The notes beneath the pieces are model-generated. The model saw only the letters and a program-made list of their open reading frames with translations, was not told the origin of the DNA and searched no databases. Made by a program: the position numbers and the translations under genes. From Voacanga thouarsii (taxonomy: Eukaryota; Streptophyta; Magnoliopsida; Gentianales; Apocynaceae): a stretch of 64,000 nucleotides of DNA. Positions 10,135 to 22,238 of this stretch are shown here, piece after piece (within the stretch, counting starts at the first letter, position 1; each line of letters opens with the position of its first letter). The DNA lies in NCBI GenBank assembly GCA_026120185.1, contig JANUWF010001937.1, forward strand, positions 558,001 through 622,000, in the 5' to 3' direction.

Positions 10135-11378
10135 CGAAGATCCATGAAAATTAAGAATATAGAGCCCGTTTGATAATGAGGCATCTTTATAAAAAATGCC
10201 ATTTTTATTAATGGAGCAAATGTTATTTCTAAAAACAAATTCAAAACCTTCTAAATCTAAACAAGAAACTGAAATAATACTTCTACTCATAGCAGGAATA
10301 TAAAAATAATCGTTCAGTTCTAAAACAAGCCCACTAGGCAAAGTTAATTCAAAAATTTCTACAGCTACTGCAACAACTTTTGCTCCATTCACAACTCGTA
10401 AGTCTACCTCACCTTTTGCCAAGTCTCTACTCCTTTTTAAGCCATGCACATTTACACAAATGTGAGATCTACAATTGGTATCCAATATCCATGAATTAGA
10501 AGTAGATAAATTAATTTCTATAACATAAATACCTAAAACGGTAGGCTCATTGCCCTTCTTCTTCTTTACTTTTAAATAGAGCTTACAATTTCTTAACCAA
10601 TGTCCTTATTCACTACAATGGTGGCAAGCTCCCTCCTTTGGTGTCTTGGTCTTAGGTTTGGGTTTGAACTTGGATTTAGCCTTGTCCTTGCCCTTACTAG
10701 CCTTGACTTTGCCCTTTCGATTGTTCTTTTTTCTTTCCCTTTTTGAACCATTAGAATACTAGGAGTATTCTTCTTAATATTCAGTTCAGCTTGTTTAGCA
10801 TCCCATGCAATTCAGTAATGGATTTCTCCATATTGTGTATGTTAAAATTCATGACAAACTAGTCAAACTCAGGAGGTAATGAGCCCAAAATGAAATCTGT
10901 GCCCATGTCATGATTAACAAGAGCACCAAACTTTTTAAGATAATCAAGGTAGGTAGCCATTCGTTTTAAGGACATGAGCATTTACCAAGGTGCCAGAAAC
11001 CATCTTACATGCATTTAATGCCTTATGAATTTCAAATCTCTCTTGTTGTGCTTGCTCTTGGAACATTTCCTTGAATTGCACAATCATGTCATATACCTCT
11101 ACTTCTTTAAACTGTTTTTGAAGTTTAGAGTTCATAGTTATTAGCATAAGGCAAGGAACATTGTTAGAGTCATCTTTATGCTTACTATAAGCATCTTTTT
11201 TAGTTTTTAGGGCATTATTTGTTGGAGTAGAGGGAATAGGATTTTTAAAAACATAGAGCTTTTTTTCTTGCTTAAGAACGATTTTTAAGTTACGTGTCCA
11301 ATCAAGAAAGTTAGTCCCACTAAGCTTGTCTTTCTCGAGCACAGATCACAATGAGTTATTCCAACTGTTTGTTGCCAT
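10135..11378 (-). pseudogene. gag: Element 1 gag and protease region
   Basis: On the minus strand, Gag starts at ATG 11378 and has a TGA within the first dozen codons. It continues with LEKDKLSGTNFLDWTRNLKI (10944-11342), the typical copia Gag start. A zinc knuckle near 10590-10625 reads CHHCSE, stop, GHWLRNC, so a stop sits inside the CCHC motif. The protease motif reads WILDTNCRSHIC (usual DSGAT, so the catalytic Asp stays but the next residues are changed). It is followed by VHGLKRSRDLAKGEVDLRV and the region leading to GAG-pre-integrase, cut at 10135 by copia A. Confidence 0.87.
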
Positions 11379-12775
11379 TATCTACATACAAAATGTGCAA
11401 AGTAATTAATTTTTGAAGCCTTAATGAAAAACTCCCACTAAAAGCATTTAAACTTTTGAAACTTTAACATTTTGATGTTTCTTAGTAGGTAAATAAAAAG
11501 CTTTTTTTATTTTTATTTTAATCATAAGTAAGCTTTGGCTTTAATATTATAATTAAATAAAACTCAAATTTAAATTAGATAGACAACAAATGTCCGGCTG
11601 AAAATCTCATATAATACCCTAGGCCCAAAACCATTTTGATAGCCTAGTTAAGTTAAACCATATCAAACATATGAAACACTATTTTTCATCTTGTCTTACT
11701 TAGATAATCAAAAGCATCTTACTTTGGCAGGAATGACCATATGATGATCCAAGTAATAAAAAGTGTTTGATTTTGTAAGGCATTTAAAACTTAATTTTTT
11801 TATTTTAATTAAATAATTTAATTGTAGTAAGCATGAAATAAACATATCAAATATGCATGCAAGGCATAAATAAAAGTGACATAGCATGGCCCAAAACCTA
11901 TATTGATCAACACGAGTAAAGTGAAGATCAAGGTGGTTAATCTAGGTATATGAACTCCGTGAGCATTTTCTAATTCCTTGAGCATACTCCTCCTTGGTTG
12001 TAACTGTAGGCCTCCATCTTCTTTTACATTGGATAGCAAAATAAAATAATTCATATTCTAGGAAGCAACTACAATTTTACAATAATGAAAAACAACATGC
12101 AGGCCATATTTAAAAAATTACAACTTAAAACAACCAGAATGAAACTACCAATCATATTGGGGTAAAATGGGCTATGCTATGCACTGTTCAGAATAATCCA
12201 TGACTACAATCAAAATACACTAATGAATAACACACAACGAACAAATAGTCAGGGTTCGAAGGGGCAGCACCCCTGGTGGAGGTCCCGCTGGCCAGTCAGT
12301 AGGCAGGGGTCAATGGGGCAGTGCCCTCGGAAGGAAAAACGATTTTTTCTTCTCTCATTGAATGAGATTTTTGCCTTTCGATTTTCGAATATTAATCAGA
12401 TTAACGTTCGGATCCCTTAGTAACAGTGCGTTCCCTTTTAACCATATTGATACAGATAACAAATTATCATAGCATATTAATACAAATAATTTACAACTTA
12501 GAACGATGGATAGCATGCTTATGATACCATATCATATTAAAACAGACCAGTTTATAGACAATCTGCAAATAATCTGGTCTGATCAAATAATTAAAACTCA
12601 CAGATTAAATCTAATTTAGGCAGTCTGCATGCTAAGTATTTTAAAATTATAATCATGTGAACATGCTGATATACTCCATTCAAATTAAACGAAATTCATT
12701 CATTCACATATATATCATACATATATTCAACAATACAATTAACACAGATGAATCAACCTAATCGTTTAACAAGTT
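11379..12775 (-). other. Leader of element 1, with GC-rich hairpins
   Basis: This is non-coding sequence between the primer site and gag. Most is AT-rich. At 12250-12336 there is a GC-rich patch with GGGGCAGCACCCC and GGGGCAGTGCCCT, short self-complementary units. This is another example of a GC-rich hairpin patch in a retrotransposon leader of this window. Short frames here (11818-12054, 12223-12420) show no known domain. Confidence 0.6.
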
Positions 12776-12787
12776 GCTCTGATACTA
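12776..12787 (-). promoter_or_regulatory. Primer binding site of element 1
   Basis: Read on minus it is TAGTATCAGAGC, initiator tRNA-Met type with one change (TGG to TAG). It lies one base from the LTR end. Confidence 0.85.
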
Positions 12788-12788
12788 T

Positions 12789-14307
12789 TGTTAGGATTTG
12801 TGGACTCCTAAATGCGAAAAATATCTACGAATCCCTTCCGAGAACCCAAGCCAAACGATTAAGATGAATTTAAGAGTTACAAAATTACCTCTGTTCACCG
12901 TAATCAAGACCTTTGTCTTCCGATTATTTGGCATACGTGCAACTCGAATGATCACCATACGCTGCAATGTGCAAACGTCCTCTATCGGACACACATGGCG
13001 AACCAGCTCGTTACCCAGGAGTGCTAGCCCCTAGGGTTTTGAGAGGCTTAATTTTTCTGGTAAAATTGAAGGCACGAATGTTTTGACAGAGAACTAATTT
13101 AAGAAGACGGCTAGGTTTTCTTTTTAAAATCACTCGAACCTCTTGGAGTCCAACTCTCATAGTATCTTATTATATTTTATTTTAAATTCAAATAAAATTA
13201 AAACTAATATGATAAGATTCTGCCATTATCTCGGTAATTTAACTAATTAATTTTCTGAGTAAGATTTTTATAATTTGGACATCCTCCAAATACATCGAAT
13301 GTGGACCTATTTTTAGATTCATTGTAACTGGTCATTTTTCTAAGTTTAATTAACCTAAACGTATTTCAAGATACATCGAACCTGGTTACCAGAAATATAA
13401 CCTACGTGTTCGCTTAATGTGTGACCTTATAGGTGCATTTAACACTGGTAGTGTGCCTAAATCACATTTAAATGGCTTACAAGTTATAAGCAGTTTCTAG
13501 GAAAATATTATAACTATCCAGGTTAAATGAAGATCAGTGATTTCTTTGAACCAAACCATAATTGTATATTTAGTCTTTCTGTCATAGATATCCAAATTAA
13601 GCATAAGGCACGTAGCATGTCATCCTTATTAAGCTTAATTAACTATTTCTTGATCTTATAGTAGACTGTTTAAACAAATGATATCAATATTTCAAATTGA
13701 TATATTTGAGTACAACCATACGTTTTAATAGTCTAACTTATCAAAAGGCCCATGGACATCTCTCCCAAATTTGAGAGGGACAAATTCTTTCACTATCAAT
13801 CATATTCCTCTCCTTGGTTTATTCTATATCCAACCGTGGTCTAATTTATTATTTGTTAAAGACAACTTTAGACAACGTCAAAATATAGAATTTATTAAGT
13901 AGGAAACTATAATGAATTCACGTCGAAGGACTTCTAATATCATTATAGCTAGAAAGTACTTATGACATGTTCCATAAAGTATTCTCATAGTGGGTTATGT
14001 CCAATATAATATTCTCTAACATTTATTTATGTTTTGACTTAATATCACTTATATCCATGACCAATAAAACATAGCCATCAAGTTACAAATATACTAATCT
14101 TAATTTATTATTGTTCCACTAATAATAATTAATCAGGGACAATTTAAGAATAGTCATTGTATTTGTTATAGGGTTTTACTATCAAGTAACGTACTTGATG
14201 ACCACAAAACTAAATGCGCTATTCGTGGAAAGAAATGCCTCATATTATTACATAATACATAATGACAATAATATAAATACAAATTGTTTTAGGGCATATC
14301 CCTAACA
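12789..14307 (-). repeat. 5' LTR of element 1 (1519 bp)
   Basis: On the minus strand it begins TGTTAGGGATATGCCCTAAA at 14307, the common start of plant copia LTRs, and ends CCTAACA at 12789 next to the primer site. The 3' LTR partner is outside the window to the left. The expected target duplication on this side is TTAAA (14308-14312). Confidence 0.88.
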
Positions 14308-14729
14308 TTAAACATTCTCTAACTCTCTCCAATTCTCTCAAACTCTCTTATTTTCATTCATCTTTCTCTCATAATCCTCAAATCTCTTCATTTCCTCTAC
14401 AAAAAGTGTTAGAATAGAATTTATTTTTTAATATACTTTTTCAATTCTTATATTTTGGAGGATTGTTGAGTGGCGGAATAGTAGATACAAGAAGTAAAGC
14501 TCTACAAAGTGCTGTTGTTATTGGTCATTAACTAGTTAGTATTTTTTTAATCTTACACTGTTATTTTTAGCTTTATTAATTATTTAATTGTTTGAGTTTT
14601 TTGTTTAATTTTTAAGTTAATTTGTTATTTATATATTTCAATTCTTTTATTTTATTATTTGTTAATACTTTATTTTATTTTTTTAAACTTTTATTTGAAT
14701 TTTGATTAATTATTTTTTTTAAAGAAATA

Positions 14730-16844
14730 ATGGATCCAAATTAATATCATCATTTTTCTTCATCACAATCATTTGTGCATTTTGATTTCAATATAGATCC
14801 AGCCTTAAATTTAATAAATAATGAAATAGGTAATGAAGATGAAGACCCTAGTAGGCCTAGCGTTAGTGTTTCACAATCACAACTATTAATCCTAATGAAT
14901 CTAATATAGGTCAGGATGATGTTGAAACTTCAGAAGTTATAGCTAAAGCAAAAACATTTATGGTTTGAAATCTTTTTTAAAAAGATAATGATAATGATAG
15001 GGTAACATGTAAAATTTGTAGGGTGGTATATGCACATAAGAAGGGAGGAGGGAGGAGAACGTTAATTAGACATATGAAAAGATCACATAATAATTGGTTA
15101 GAAAACCGAAAACCTACTTAAACAACAACAAATCCATACTACATAAGGTCAAATTATTGGTAATTTTCAATACGATCATAAAAAATAGAAGCGGATTTGC
15201 TAAAATGATTGTTTAAACTAAATTACCTTTCAATTTGCTGAAAATCCACATTATGAACAATATATGCAAAACAATTGTCAACTAACATGGAAAATGATTC
15301 CTAGAACAACGTTAAAAATGATATAATAAAGATATATAAAGAAATAAAAGAGTATCTAATTGTTATGTTTGATTCTTATAATTGAAAATTTGCTCTTACT
15401 TGTGATGGTTGGGTTGCAATTACTAATGGGTCTTATTTGTACATTACATGTCATTGGATAAATTATGATTGCTTAGTACAAAAAATAACTATTTGTTTTA
15501 AATTATTTGAATATCCTCATGTAGGTAGTAGTATAGTTAGAATGATTACTCAAACATGTCGTGAATATAGGATTTTAAATAAAATTATTTCTATTTCTTT
15601 AGATAAAGCTTCAAATAATGATTATGTCATAGCAATTTTGAAAAATACTATGAATCCTATGTTAGATGGTATTTTATTTCATACTAGGTGTGCATGTTAT
15701 ATACTTAATTTGTGTGTTAAGGAAGGATATAAATATGTTGATGATATTGTTAATATAATTAGAAATGTTGTTTTATTTATTAAATTTTCCCAAACTAGAC
15801 AAAAAAATTTTAAGGCTTTATGCCGAGAATAAGGTGTATCTTTTAAAAAATTTAGATTAGATTATAAAACTAGATGGAACTCAACTTTAGATATGTTTAA
15901 AGTGTTATACCATTTCAAAATCAACTTTTTGAATTTTGTAATAGTAACAATTTTTAACCTCAACTAACTGAAACTCACTTTGAAAATTATATTGTGTTTT
16001 CAACATTTTTATTTACTTTCAAAGAAGCAACTGAATTTTTATTGGAATCTTATTATCCCACTACGTATCATATTCTTCCAATACTTGCTAAGGTAGCACA
16101 TATTTTTGGGAAGTATATGGACCATCCCCAATATGGTTATTTCATGATAAGTATGTTTGAAAAATATAAAAAATATTATGAAGATATTCCTATTTTATAT
16201 TGTCTGGTATTGTGTATGGATCCTCAAGTATTATTGAATATCTATATGAAACATTAGATTTTGATGAATCTCTAACACTTAGGCAATGTATGATAAAAGA
16301 TATAAAAGATAAAATGGCTAAAACTCTATCTGAAAAGTATAATTTGTATGAGTTTGAGTCTTCTTATTCTGGTTCTCCTAATTTAGGTAGGCAAGCTTCA
16401 TCATCATCTAGCAGTCACTTTCAACCACCACAAAAATCTACCTCTTTGATTTCATCGGTATTTAATCCATGGAGTATCATGAAGCATAACAAAAAGATCA
16501 TCTACCACCCACAATGAGATGACAATTTACGAGATGCAACCTTTGGTAGAAAATGAGGATCAACATTTTAATATTTGTGATTAGTGGAAAGGTCATGTTA
16601 GTCAATACCCATTTTATCTAAAATGACACGTGATCTTTTGACATCACCTATCTTCACAATGCTATTGAAAAGCGTCTTCAGTGAGAGCGCTTGAACAATA
16701 GATTAAAGAAGATCTCGATTAGCTCCTCATACTTTGGAGATGTTAATGTGTTGCAATAGTTAGTTGACAGCCAAAGATAGGATGGCTAATTCATGGATTG
16801 TTGACGATGACTCAAATGATGAATGGGGTGAGCCAAATAGTTAG
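14730..16844 (+). pseudogene. hAT transposase (BED finger, DUF4413, dimerisation domain)
   Basis: This is a degraded transposase that would cut and paste the element. The ATG at 14730 opens MDPN followed by a stop, then an acidic and Ser-rich N-terminus. A BED-type zinc finger lies near 15000-15110 (CKICRVVYAHKKGGGRRTLIRHMKRSH: Cys-Cys-His-His pattern visible). The RNase H-like core starts near 15437 (ISISLDKASNNDYVI, then GILFHTRCACYILNLCVKEG, which is the hAT core signature). The DUF4413-like region is at 15994-16257. The C-terminal dimerisation domain is spread over three frames at 16580-16844 (WKGHVSQYP, then TAKDRMANSWIVDDDS-like pieces). Several stops and frameshifts make it dead. Confidence 0.88.
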
Positions 16845-17159
16845 TTTAGTATTCAAATAATTAGGAATTTAGGATACGTAATATTATGTATTTAATTTTA
16901 TTTTTAGGATATTTATACTATTTTTAAAATTTGAAAATTATAATAATTTTAAGAGGTTTAGGCATCAAGTCCCCCTCTTATGTAATCTTTATTTTATTAA
17001 TTAATAAAACAAGTAGGGGTCCAAGCCAAACCCCCAACCATTTTAAGGTGGCTTTTTTATAATTTTAAAAAATTGTGTTATTTAAGTAATAATAAAAAAA
17101 TTACAAAACAGTTGAATATCAAAATTTTTAATCGAATTAAGTAGAAAAAAAATGAAGAA
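16845..17159. other. AT-rich 3' region of the hAT element
   Basis: This is the untranslated tail after the transposase stop, rich in A and T. I see no coding or RNA signal. Confidence 0.4.
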
Positions 17160-17325
17160 TGAGAGAGTAAGGCCCGAGACTGGCTTGCAGGCCTCACTGG
17201 TCAATTGCCCGGGCCAGGCCGGGCCCAGGGCCCGGCACAGACCGGCCCGCCAAGGTGAGGGACCAGTCCTCAAGCCCAACCCAAAATCGTGCGGGCCGGC
17301 CCAGGTGTTAACACTATTTAGACCT
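17160..17325. repeat. GC-rich subterminal region of hAT
   Basis: It is very rich in GGCCC, CCGGG and GGGCC units in an otherwise AT-rich area. Plant hAT elements commonly end in such CGGGCC-type subterminal repeats, which bind the transposase. Open frames on both strands here follow from the base composition and are not genes. Confidence 0.6.
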
Positions 17326-18183
17326 GAGGGAGGCAGAGCTAAAGAGACCATATTGTCAACATTTTCAAATGTTTTGGGAATAAAATTGGGTTGGTTCATT
17401 TATTAATCAAGTTGTATTTGGTATTCAAACTATGCTCCGTTATCAAATGAAGGAATGTTAACCAACATGAATACATTCGAACAAATTTTTTTTTCCGGTG
17501 AATAGTCGATTCAAATGACAATGTTTAGTCGCACAAAACACAATGTTTTTTTAAAAAAGAAATCTTATACTGTTTTAAAAAATTAAATAGGAAAAGGACA
17601 TTCACTAATTGAATAAATATTATTTCTAAACACACCCAATGATGGCAATTGAGAACAGGTGAACCAAAGATTAGAAATTCTAACCCCCACATTCCCATAT
17701 TCCTCTCAACCACTCCAAATTCCCAAGCGCAAAATCGAGGAAAAATTCCCCTACAAACTAGGAAAAACTACCTTTTCTGGCCCAGATTAAAAATAAGGAA
17801 AAAAAATTATAATGAACAAAACTAAACAAACCTACAATTGAAAATTATAGAAATCAATAATAAAGTCCTAGAATAGAACTACAAACAATAAATAAAGCAC
17901 ATTTAAAATGTTAATACTAATAAAACACAACTTATTAGAAGTTTAGATTTTAGAATTTCTAATTTTGCCTTCGATCTTGTAACCACGTTGTAACTGTGCT
18001 TAAATCTACAGACTAATCTGCAATGGAGGTGGTGAGAACGAAAACAAACAAAGAAATTTAGATTAGGGACTTCAAAAAATAAAATTAAAGTTGTGGGGAC
18101 TAAGTTACTATGAAAACAAACAGATTAATTGGAGACTAAAATAACATTTACCCTAGTTGAATTATCATTATTTAGGTAGGTAA
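17326..18183. other. Unassigned AT-rich spacer
   Basis: I see no coding motif, LTR end or repeat here. A 62-codon minus frame at 17525-17713 has no recognisable domain. Confidence 0.4.
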
Positions 18184-18469
18184 CGCTACTGGAAAAATTA
18201 TGATTTGTAACTGAAATTTGTGACGGCTGCATAACCATCACTAATTGGCGACGGGACATTGACGGCAATGAAAACAGTGACAAGGTTTGACCAGCCATCC
18301 CAAAACTCTCACTAATTGCGACGAATTTGAGACAGCTAATGCAAAACCCTTACTAATGACGACAGATTTGCAACGGCTATCGCAAACCTTGACTAATTGT
18401 GATGAATTTGCAACGACTCAATAGAATCATTGCAAAACCCTCGCAAATTAGTGATGGTTCAATGACGGA

Positions 18470-19340
18470 ATTTTTTAATTATACATTAAAACTAAATAAT
18501 TAAAAACCCTCGCAAATTGTGACGGCTTGAGAAGAAATTTAAATTTTTTTAGAATTTTCAAAGGAACCGTCGTAAATTAGCGACTGAGTCTTGTAATTAG
18601 ATATTAAAACTAAATAATTAAAAAATTGTCACAAAACCCTTGCTAATTGCCATAAATTTGCAATGGCTCGAAAATAAATTAAATTTTTTAAAGATTTTCA
18701 AAGGAACCGTCGCAAAAGCCTCGCAATTAGTGACGATTGAGCGAGGGCTTTAGGTAATTATACTTAACACTGAATAATTGTACAAGCCGTCGCAAAACCC
18801 TCTCTAATTGCTACGAATTTGCGACTGCTCAATAATAAATTTAATTTTTTAAAGATTTTCAAAGGAATTGTCGCAAAACCCTCACAAATTAGCGATAGTT
18901 TAGCGATGACTTTTGGTAATTATACTTCACACTAAATAATTGTAAATGCCGTCACAAAACCCTCGCTAATTGTGATGGATCTGCGATAGCAAGATAATGA
19001 ATTTAATTTTTTAAAAGATTTTCAAAGTAACCATCATAAACTCTCACAAATTAGTGACGATTTAATGACGACTTGTAAAAGCCGTTGCAAAACCCTCACT
19101 AATTGTGACAACTCGATAATAAATTTAATTTTTTAGGATTTTTCAAGTAATCGTCGCAAAACCCTCATAAATTAGCAACGGTTAAGCGACGACTTGTAAA
19201 AGCCGACGAAAAACCCTAGCTAATTGTGGCGGATTTGCGATGACTTAATAATAAATTTAATTTTCTAGAATTTTTTAGGTAATCATCGCAAAATCCTCGC
19301 AAATTAGCGACGGCTTAGCCAAGGCCTTTGCTAAGCCATT
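18470..19340. repeat. Tandem subterminal repeat, period about 120-165 bp
   Basis: At least five and perhaps six diverged copies contain TTTTCAAAGGAACCGTCGC-like cores near 18555, 18695, 18855, 19018, 19139 and 19265. Each is followed by AAAACCCTCGCAAATTAGCG-like sequence and preceded by ATAAATTTAATTTTTT. They probably arose as transposase-binding subterminal repeats that were amplified. Confidence 0.7.
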
Positions 19341-19374
19341 GCGAAATCCAAGCTAATTGCGACAGATTTGCGCA

Positions 19375-19410
19375 GGATTAGGGTTTCATTAGGGTATGAA
19401 ACCCTAATCC
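19375..19410. repeat. Perfect 15-bp hairpin with telo-box arms
   Basis: GGATTAGGGTTTCAT at 19375-19389, a 6-nt loop, and ATGAAACCCTAATCC at 19396-19410 form a perfect inverted repeat. Each arm contains AAACCCTAA or its complement, the plant telo-box. Confidence 0.85.
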
Positions 19411-19554
19411 CTAGCAAATTCGTCACTAATCTAAAAAAGTCTCAAAAAAAATTTTAAAATTTGATTATATATATAACAATGTTGAAATAGAAGAATTCTC
19501 AAAAACATATTATTAAGTTGAAATATTTATATATATAATATAAATATGATATTA

Positions 19555-20040
19555 TTAAGTATATGTATATATATATATATATATATGAAAATATATTTTT
19601 ATATATTAATATATATAGAGACACACATACTAACATAAATAATATATATATGTATGTATATATATTAATTTGTATGAATATGTATATATATATATATGTA
19701 TATATTAATAAATATATGTATGTATATTTATTGTATAAATATTTATTAATAATTAAAAAGTACTATAACACATATATGTATGCATATATATATGTATATA
19801 TATTAATATGTACATATATATATATATATATATAGTATATACATATATACATATTCATACAAATTAATATATATACATATTATATATATATATATGTATG
19901 TATGTATATATATTTATTAAAATATTAAAATTATACATATGAATATATATATGTATATATTAATAAATAAATATATGCATGTATATTTATTGTATAAATA
20001 TTTATTAATAATTAAAAAAGTACTATAACATATATATGTA

Positions 20041-20078
<38 letters not shown>

Positions 20079-20083
20079 TGTAA

Positions 20084-20114
<31 letters not shown>
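19555..20114. repeat. AT-rich microsatellite belt ending in (AC)n
   Basis: Mixed TA, TATG and ATATACAT repeats, with an inexact internal duplication (blocks around 19720-19830 and 19975-20080 share TATTTATTGTATAAATATTT), are followed by (CA)n at about 20088-20114. The 90-codon Tyr/Ile frame within it is an artefact of the repeat. Confidence 0.9.
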
Positions 20115-20116
<2 letters not shown>

Positions 20117-20640
20117 AATATTTATGTATATATTTGTAGACAAAGAATCTTGGAAAAAAATATATTTTATTTGATCAAAGATTAAAAGAAAATTAAATAT
20201 TCTAGTCTTGATTAATCAAAATAAATCAATGAATAAATATAATTATTCTTGGATTAATATAGTTGGGCCATCATTAAAAGTCCAAAAGTCCATTCAATCC
20301 AGTGGATTATGAAATTGGACTATTAAAATTGAGCTATTGTTAAGGGTCCATTTTATATTAAATCCAATATATTATGGATAGGATTGAACTAGGCCATAAA
20401 GTTGGACATTTTGAAAATCTAAAAACCCAAATATAATGCAGACTAAATGAGATTGGGCTAAAACATAAATTAAACCCAGGTCATCTTAAACCCAAGTCTA
20501 TTAGGGTTTGTTAGGAGGCTTCTTAAAAATCTCACATCGATTGTTTATACTAAAGTCAAGAGAATTTTTGCCTATAAACAGAGTCTTTCCTCAAGGGTTC
20601 AAGGCACCCCCGGATCCTCAAGCTTCAACAAACATGAGGT
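20115..20640. other. Unassigned spacer, possibly LTR-derived
   Basis: It has TTGGGCC and GGTCCA pieces like those in plant LTRs, and a CTCACATCGATTG stretch, but no clear ends, primer site or coding motif. Confidence 0.35.
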
Positions 20641-20664
20641 ATCACAAGTATTAATAAGTGTAAC

Positions 20665-22238
20665 ATGTGCATGTATGGCATAGCACAACACAACACAAGT
20701 TGTATCGTGCCGCATCACTTGCAAGGTAACTCATGTCACCTATTTTTTCACCTTCATTTATGCTTACAATACAGTGGTTGCCCAAAGGCCACTGTGGAAG
20801 CTTTGAAGCAACTCTCCTCCCAACTGTCGGCCCAATGGATTCTAATGGGAGACTTCAACACTTATTTACACGTGGATAAATAACTGGGCGGGATCACTCA
20901 TGCTACCTATGAATTAAAAGACTTCTCTTCTTTATGTACAAAAACTAGCCTAGCGGACCTCCCATCTGTTGGTACACGGTTCACCTAGACGAACTCACAT
21001 GTCTAGTCCAAGTTGGACAGAGTCATGGGTAATGATGCCTGGTTACGAGGCCAAAGCCAGGCATCTGTGGAGTTTTTCCCCATCGCATGCCTATCAGACC
21101 ACAGTCCAAGCCTATGGACATAGGTGGACTATCTAAAGGGGGGTCACCCATTTAGATTTTTAAACATTTGGGCAGACCATGAAAGGTTCTTAGACTTAGT
21201 TAATGGGGTGTGGGAACAAAGTTTTGTAGGCTATCATCAGTTTATACTATGTTGAAAATTGAAAGCACTCAAACGGGCTGTGTGGAGCAGGTGAACTAGG
21301 CACTACAAAGGGCACAATAGCTATTGTTAGCTAATCCCTTAGACACCAGCTTGAAAGCCCAGTACAAGGATAAAAAACTGGCTGCTTGGAGATTACAAAG
21401 GCAGAAATGAAGTTCTACCAATAGCTAGCAAAGGGGAAATATACTACCCAGGCAAATAAAAGCACCAAGTACTTCCATGCCATAGTGAATAGGAATAAGA
21501 AACGAAACTTCATTGCATCCATTATCAAGGCGGATGGAACGATGATAGATAGTCCAAAGGCACTAGTTGCAAAATTTGTAGACTATTACTACAAACTGCT
21601 TAGGACATGAGTTAAGTGCCAGAAACTCATGTGGACTATGTTAGGGCTGGACCAATAGTACCACACCATCACAAGGTAGACCTAGTTAGGGCAGTGTCAG
21701 ATCAAGAAAGTAAACTGGCCTTTTGTGATATTAGAGACTGCAAAGCCTTAGGACCTGACGGGTACTCTGCCTATTTTTTCAAGAAGGCCTAGGGCATGTT
21801 GCTCAAAGTGTTTGTGTGGCTGTTCTGGAATTTTTCCAATCTAGCAGGCTGCTAAAGCAGCTCAATCACTCGGTTATTACACTAGTGCCTAAATCTGATC
21901 ACATGGAGAGGATGGGGGACCATAGACCGATATCATACTGCAATGTGGCTTATAAGATTATCTCTAAAATTCTGGCCGACAGGCTCAAAACCATTCTACC
22001 TATCCTGGTGGATCCTGTACAATCGGCCTTTATGGAAAAGAGACTCATGGCGGACAACATACTACTTGTCCAGGAACTAATACGGGCCTATAGTAGGAAG
22101 AGAGTGTCACCACAGTGCACGGTCAAAATGGACTTGCGAAAAGCATATGACTCGATTAGTTGGGATTTCTTGCTAGACTTGCTGGATGAACTAGGATTCC
22201 TACAATAGTTTGTTGGTTAGATTGAACAGTGCGTTACC
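20665..22238 (+). pseudogene. LINE endonuclease and N-terminal reverse transcriptase
   Basis: The apurinic-type endonuclease domain is recognised by TFIYAYNTVV near 20755, WILMGDFNT near 20840 (the catalytic Asp-Asn), a LDRVMGN piece near 21025 and SDHSP near 21100 (catalytic Asp-His). A poorly conserved linker follows, with many stops. The reverse transcriptase starts with SVITLVPKSDHMERMGDHRPISYCNV (21860-), then SKILADRLK, VQSAFMEKRLMADNILLVQEL and TVKMDLRKAYDSISWDFL at about 22120-22170, which holds the first catalytic Asp. An endonuclease and reverse transcriptase together perform target-primed insertion. Frameshifts and stops make it dead. It ends at the gypsy insertion. Confidence 0.88.

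Larger units (their letters stand above)
1..14307 (-). mobile_element. Ty1/copia element 1 (minus strand), split by copia A
   Basis: This is an LTR retrotransposon read on the minus strand. Its order from the right is 5' LTR (12789-14307), primer binding site, leader, gag with zinc knuckle, protease region, then (across the inserted element A) GAG-pre-integrase and integrase, running off the left edge. Reverse transcriptase, RNase H and the 3' LTR must lie to the left of the window. The halves 1-917 and 10135-14307 join in frame when element A and one copy of its 5-bp duplication are removed, which proves the split. Internal stops show that it is dead. It seems to have inserted into a hAT transposon, whose remainder begins at 14308. 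Confidence 0.9.
14308..17325 (+). mobile_element. hAT transposon, right part, degraded
   Basis: This is a class II hAT-family element with a plus-strand transposase pseudogene and a GC-rich terminal region at 17160-17325. The left end is not visible. The sequence from 14308 looks like a CT-rich 5' untranslated region followed by an intron, so element 1 probably inserted near the hAT 5' end. I place the right end at about 17325, where the GGCC-rich stretch gives way after GGTGTTAACACTATTTA. The exact terminal repeat and the 8-bp duplication could not be confirmed. Confidence 0.7.
18184..19440. mobile_element. Non-coding CACTA-like element (degraded)
   Basis: It begins CGCTACTGGAAAAATT, close to the CACTACTGGAAAA type of CACTA terminal repeat. 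It is filled with motifs such as GCGACGG, CTCGCTAATT and AAACCCTCGC on both strands. The same motif set (GCGACGGA, GCTAATCCC) forms the subterminal region of the coding CACTA element at 55163, which supports the class. No transposase is present. I cannot find a matching right end; it may have been lost next to the microsatellite belt. Confidence 0.6.

Noticed and set aside
17082..17406. GC-rich open frames on both strands
   Set aside because: They come from the GGCC-rich hAT end and have no protein resemblance.
19375..19410. Interstitial telomere array
   Set aside because: There are only single telo-box units in each hairpin arm, not a tandem TTTAGGG array.
18184..19440. CRISPR-like array of short repeats
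   Set aside because: The units are diverged, lie on both strands and match CACTA subterminal motifs, and the sequence is from a plant.
19563..19835. 90-codon frame rich in Tyr and Ile
   Set aside because: It is produced by the TA/TATG microsatellite.
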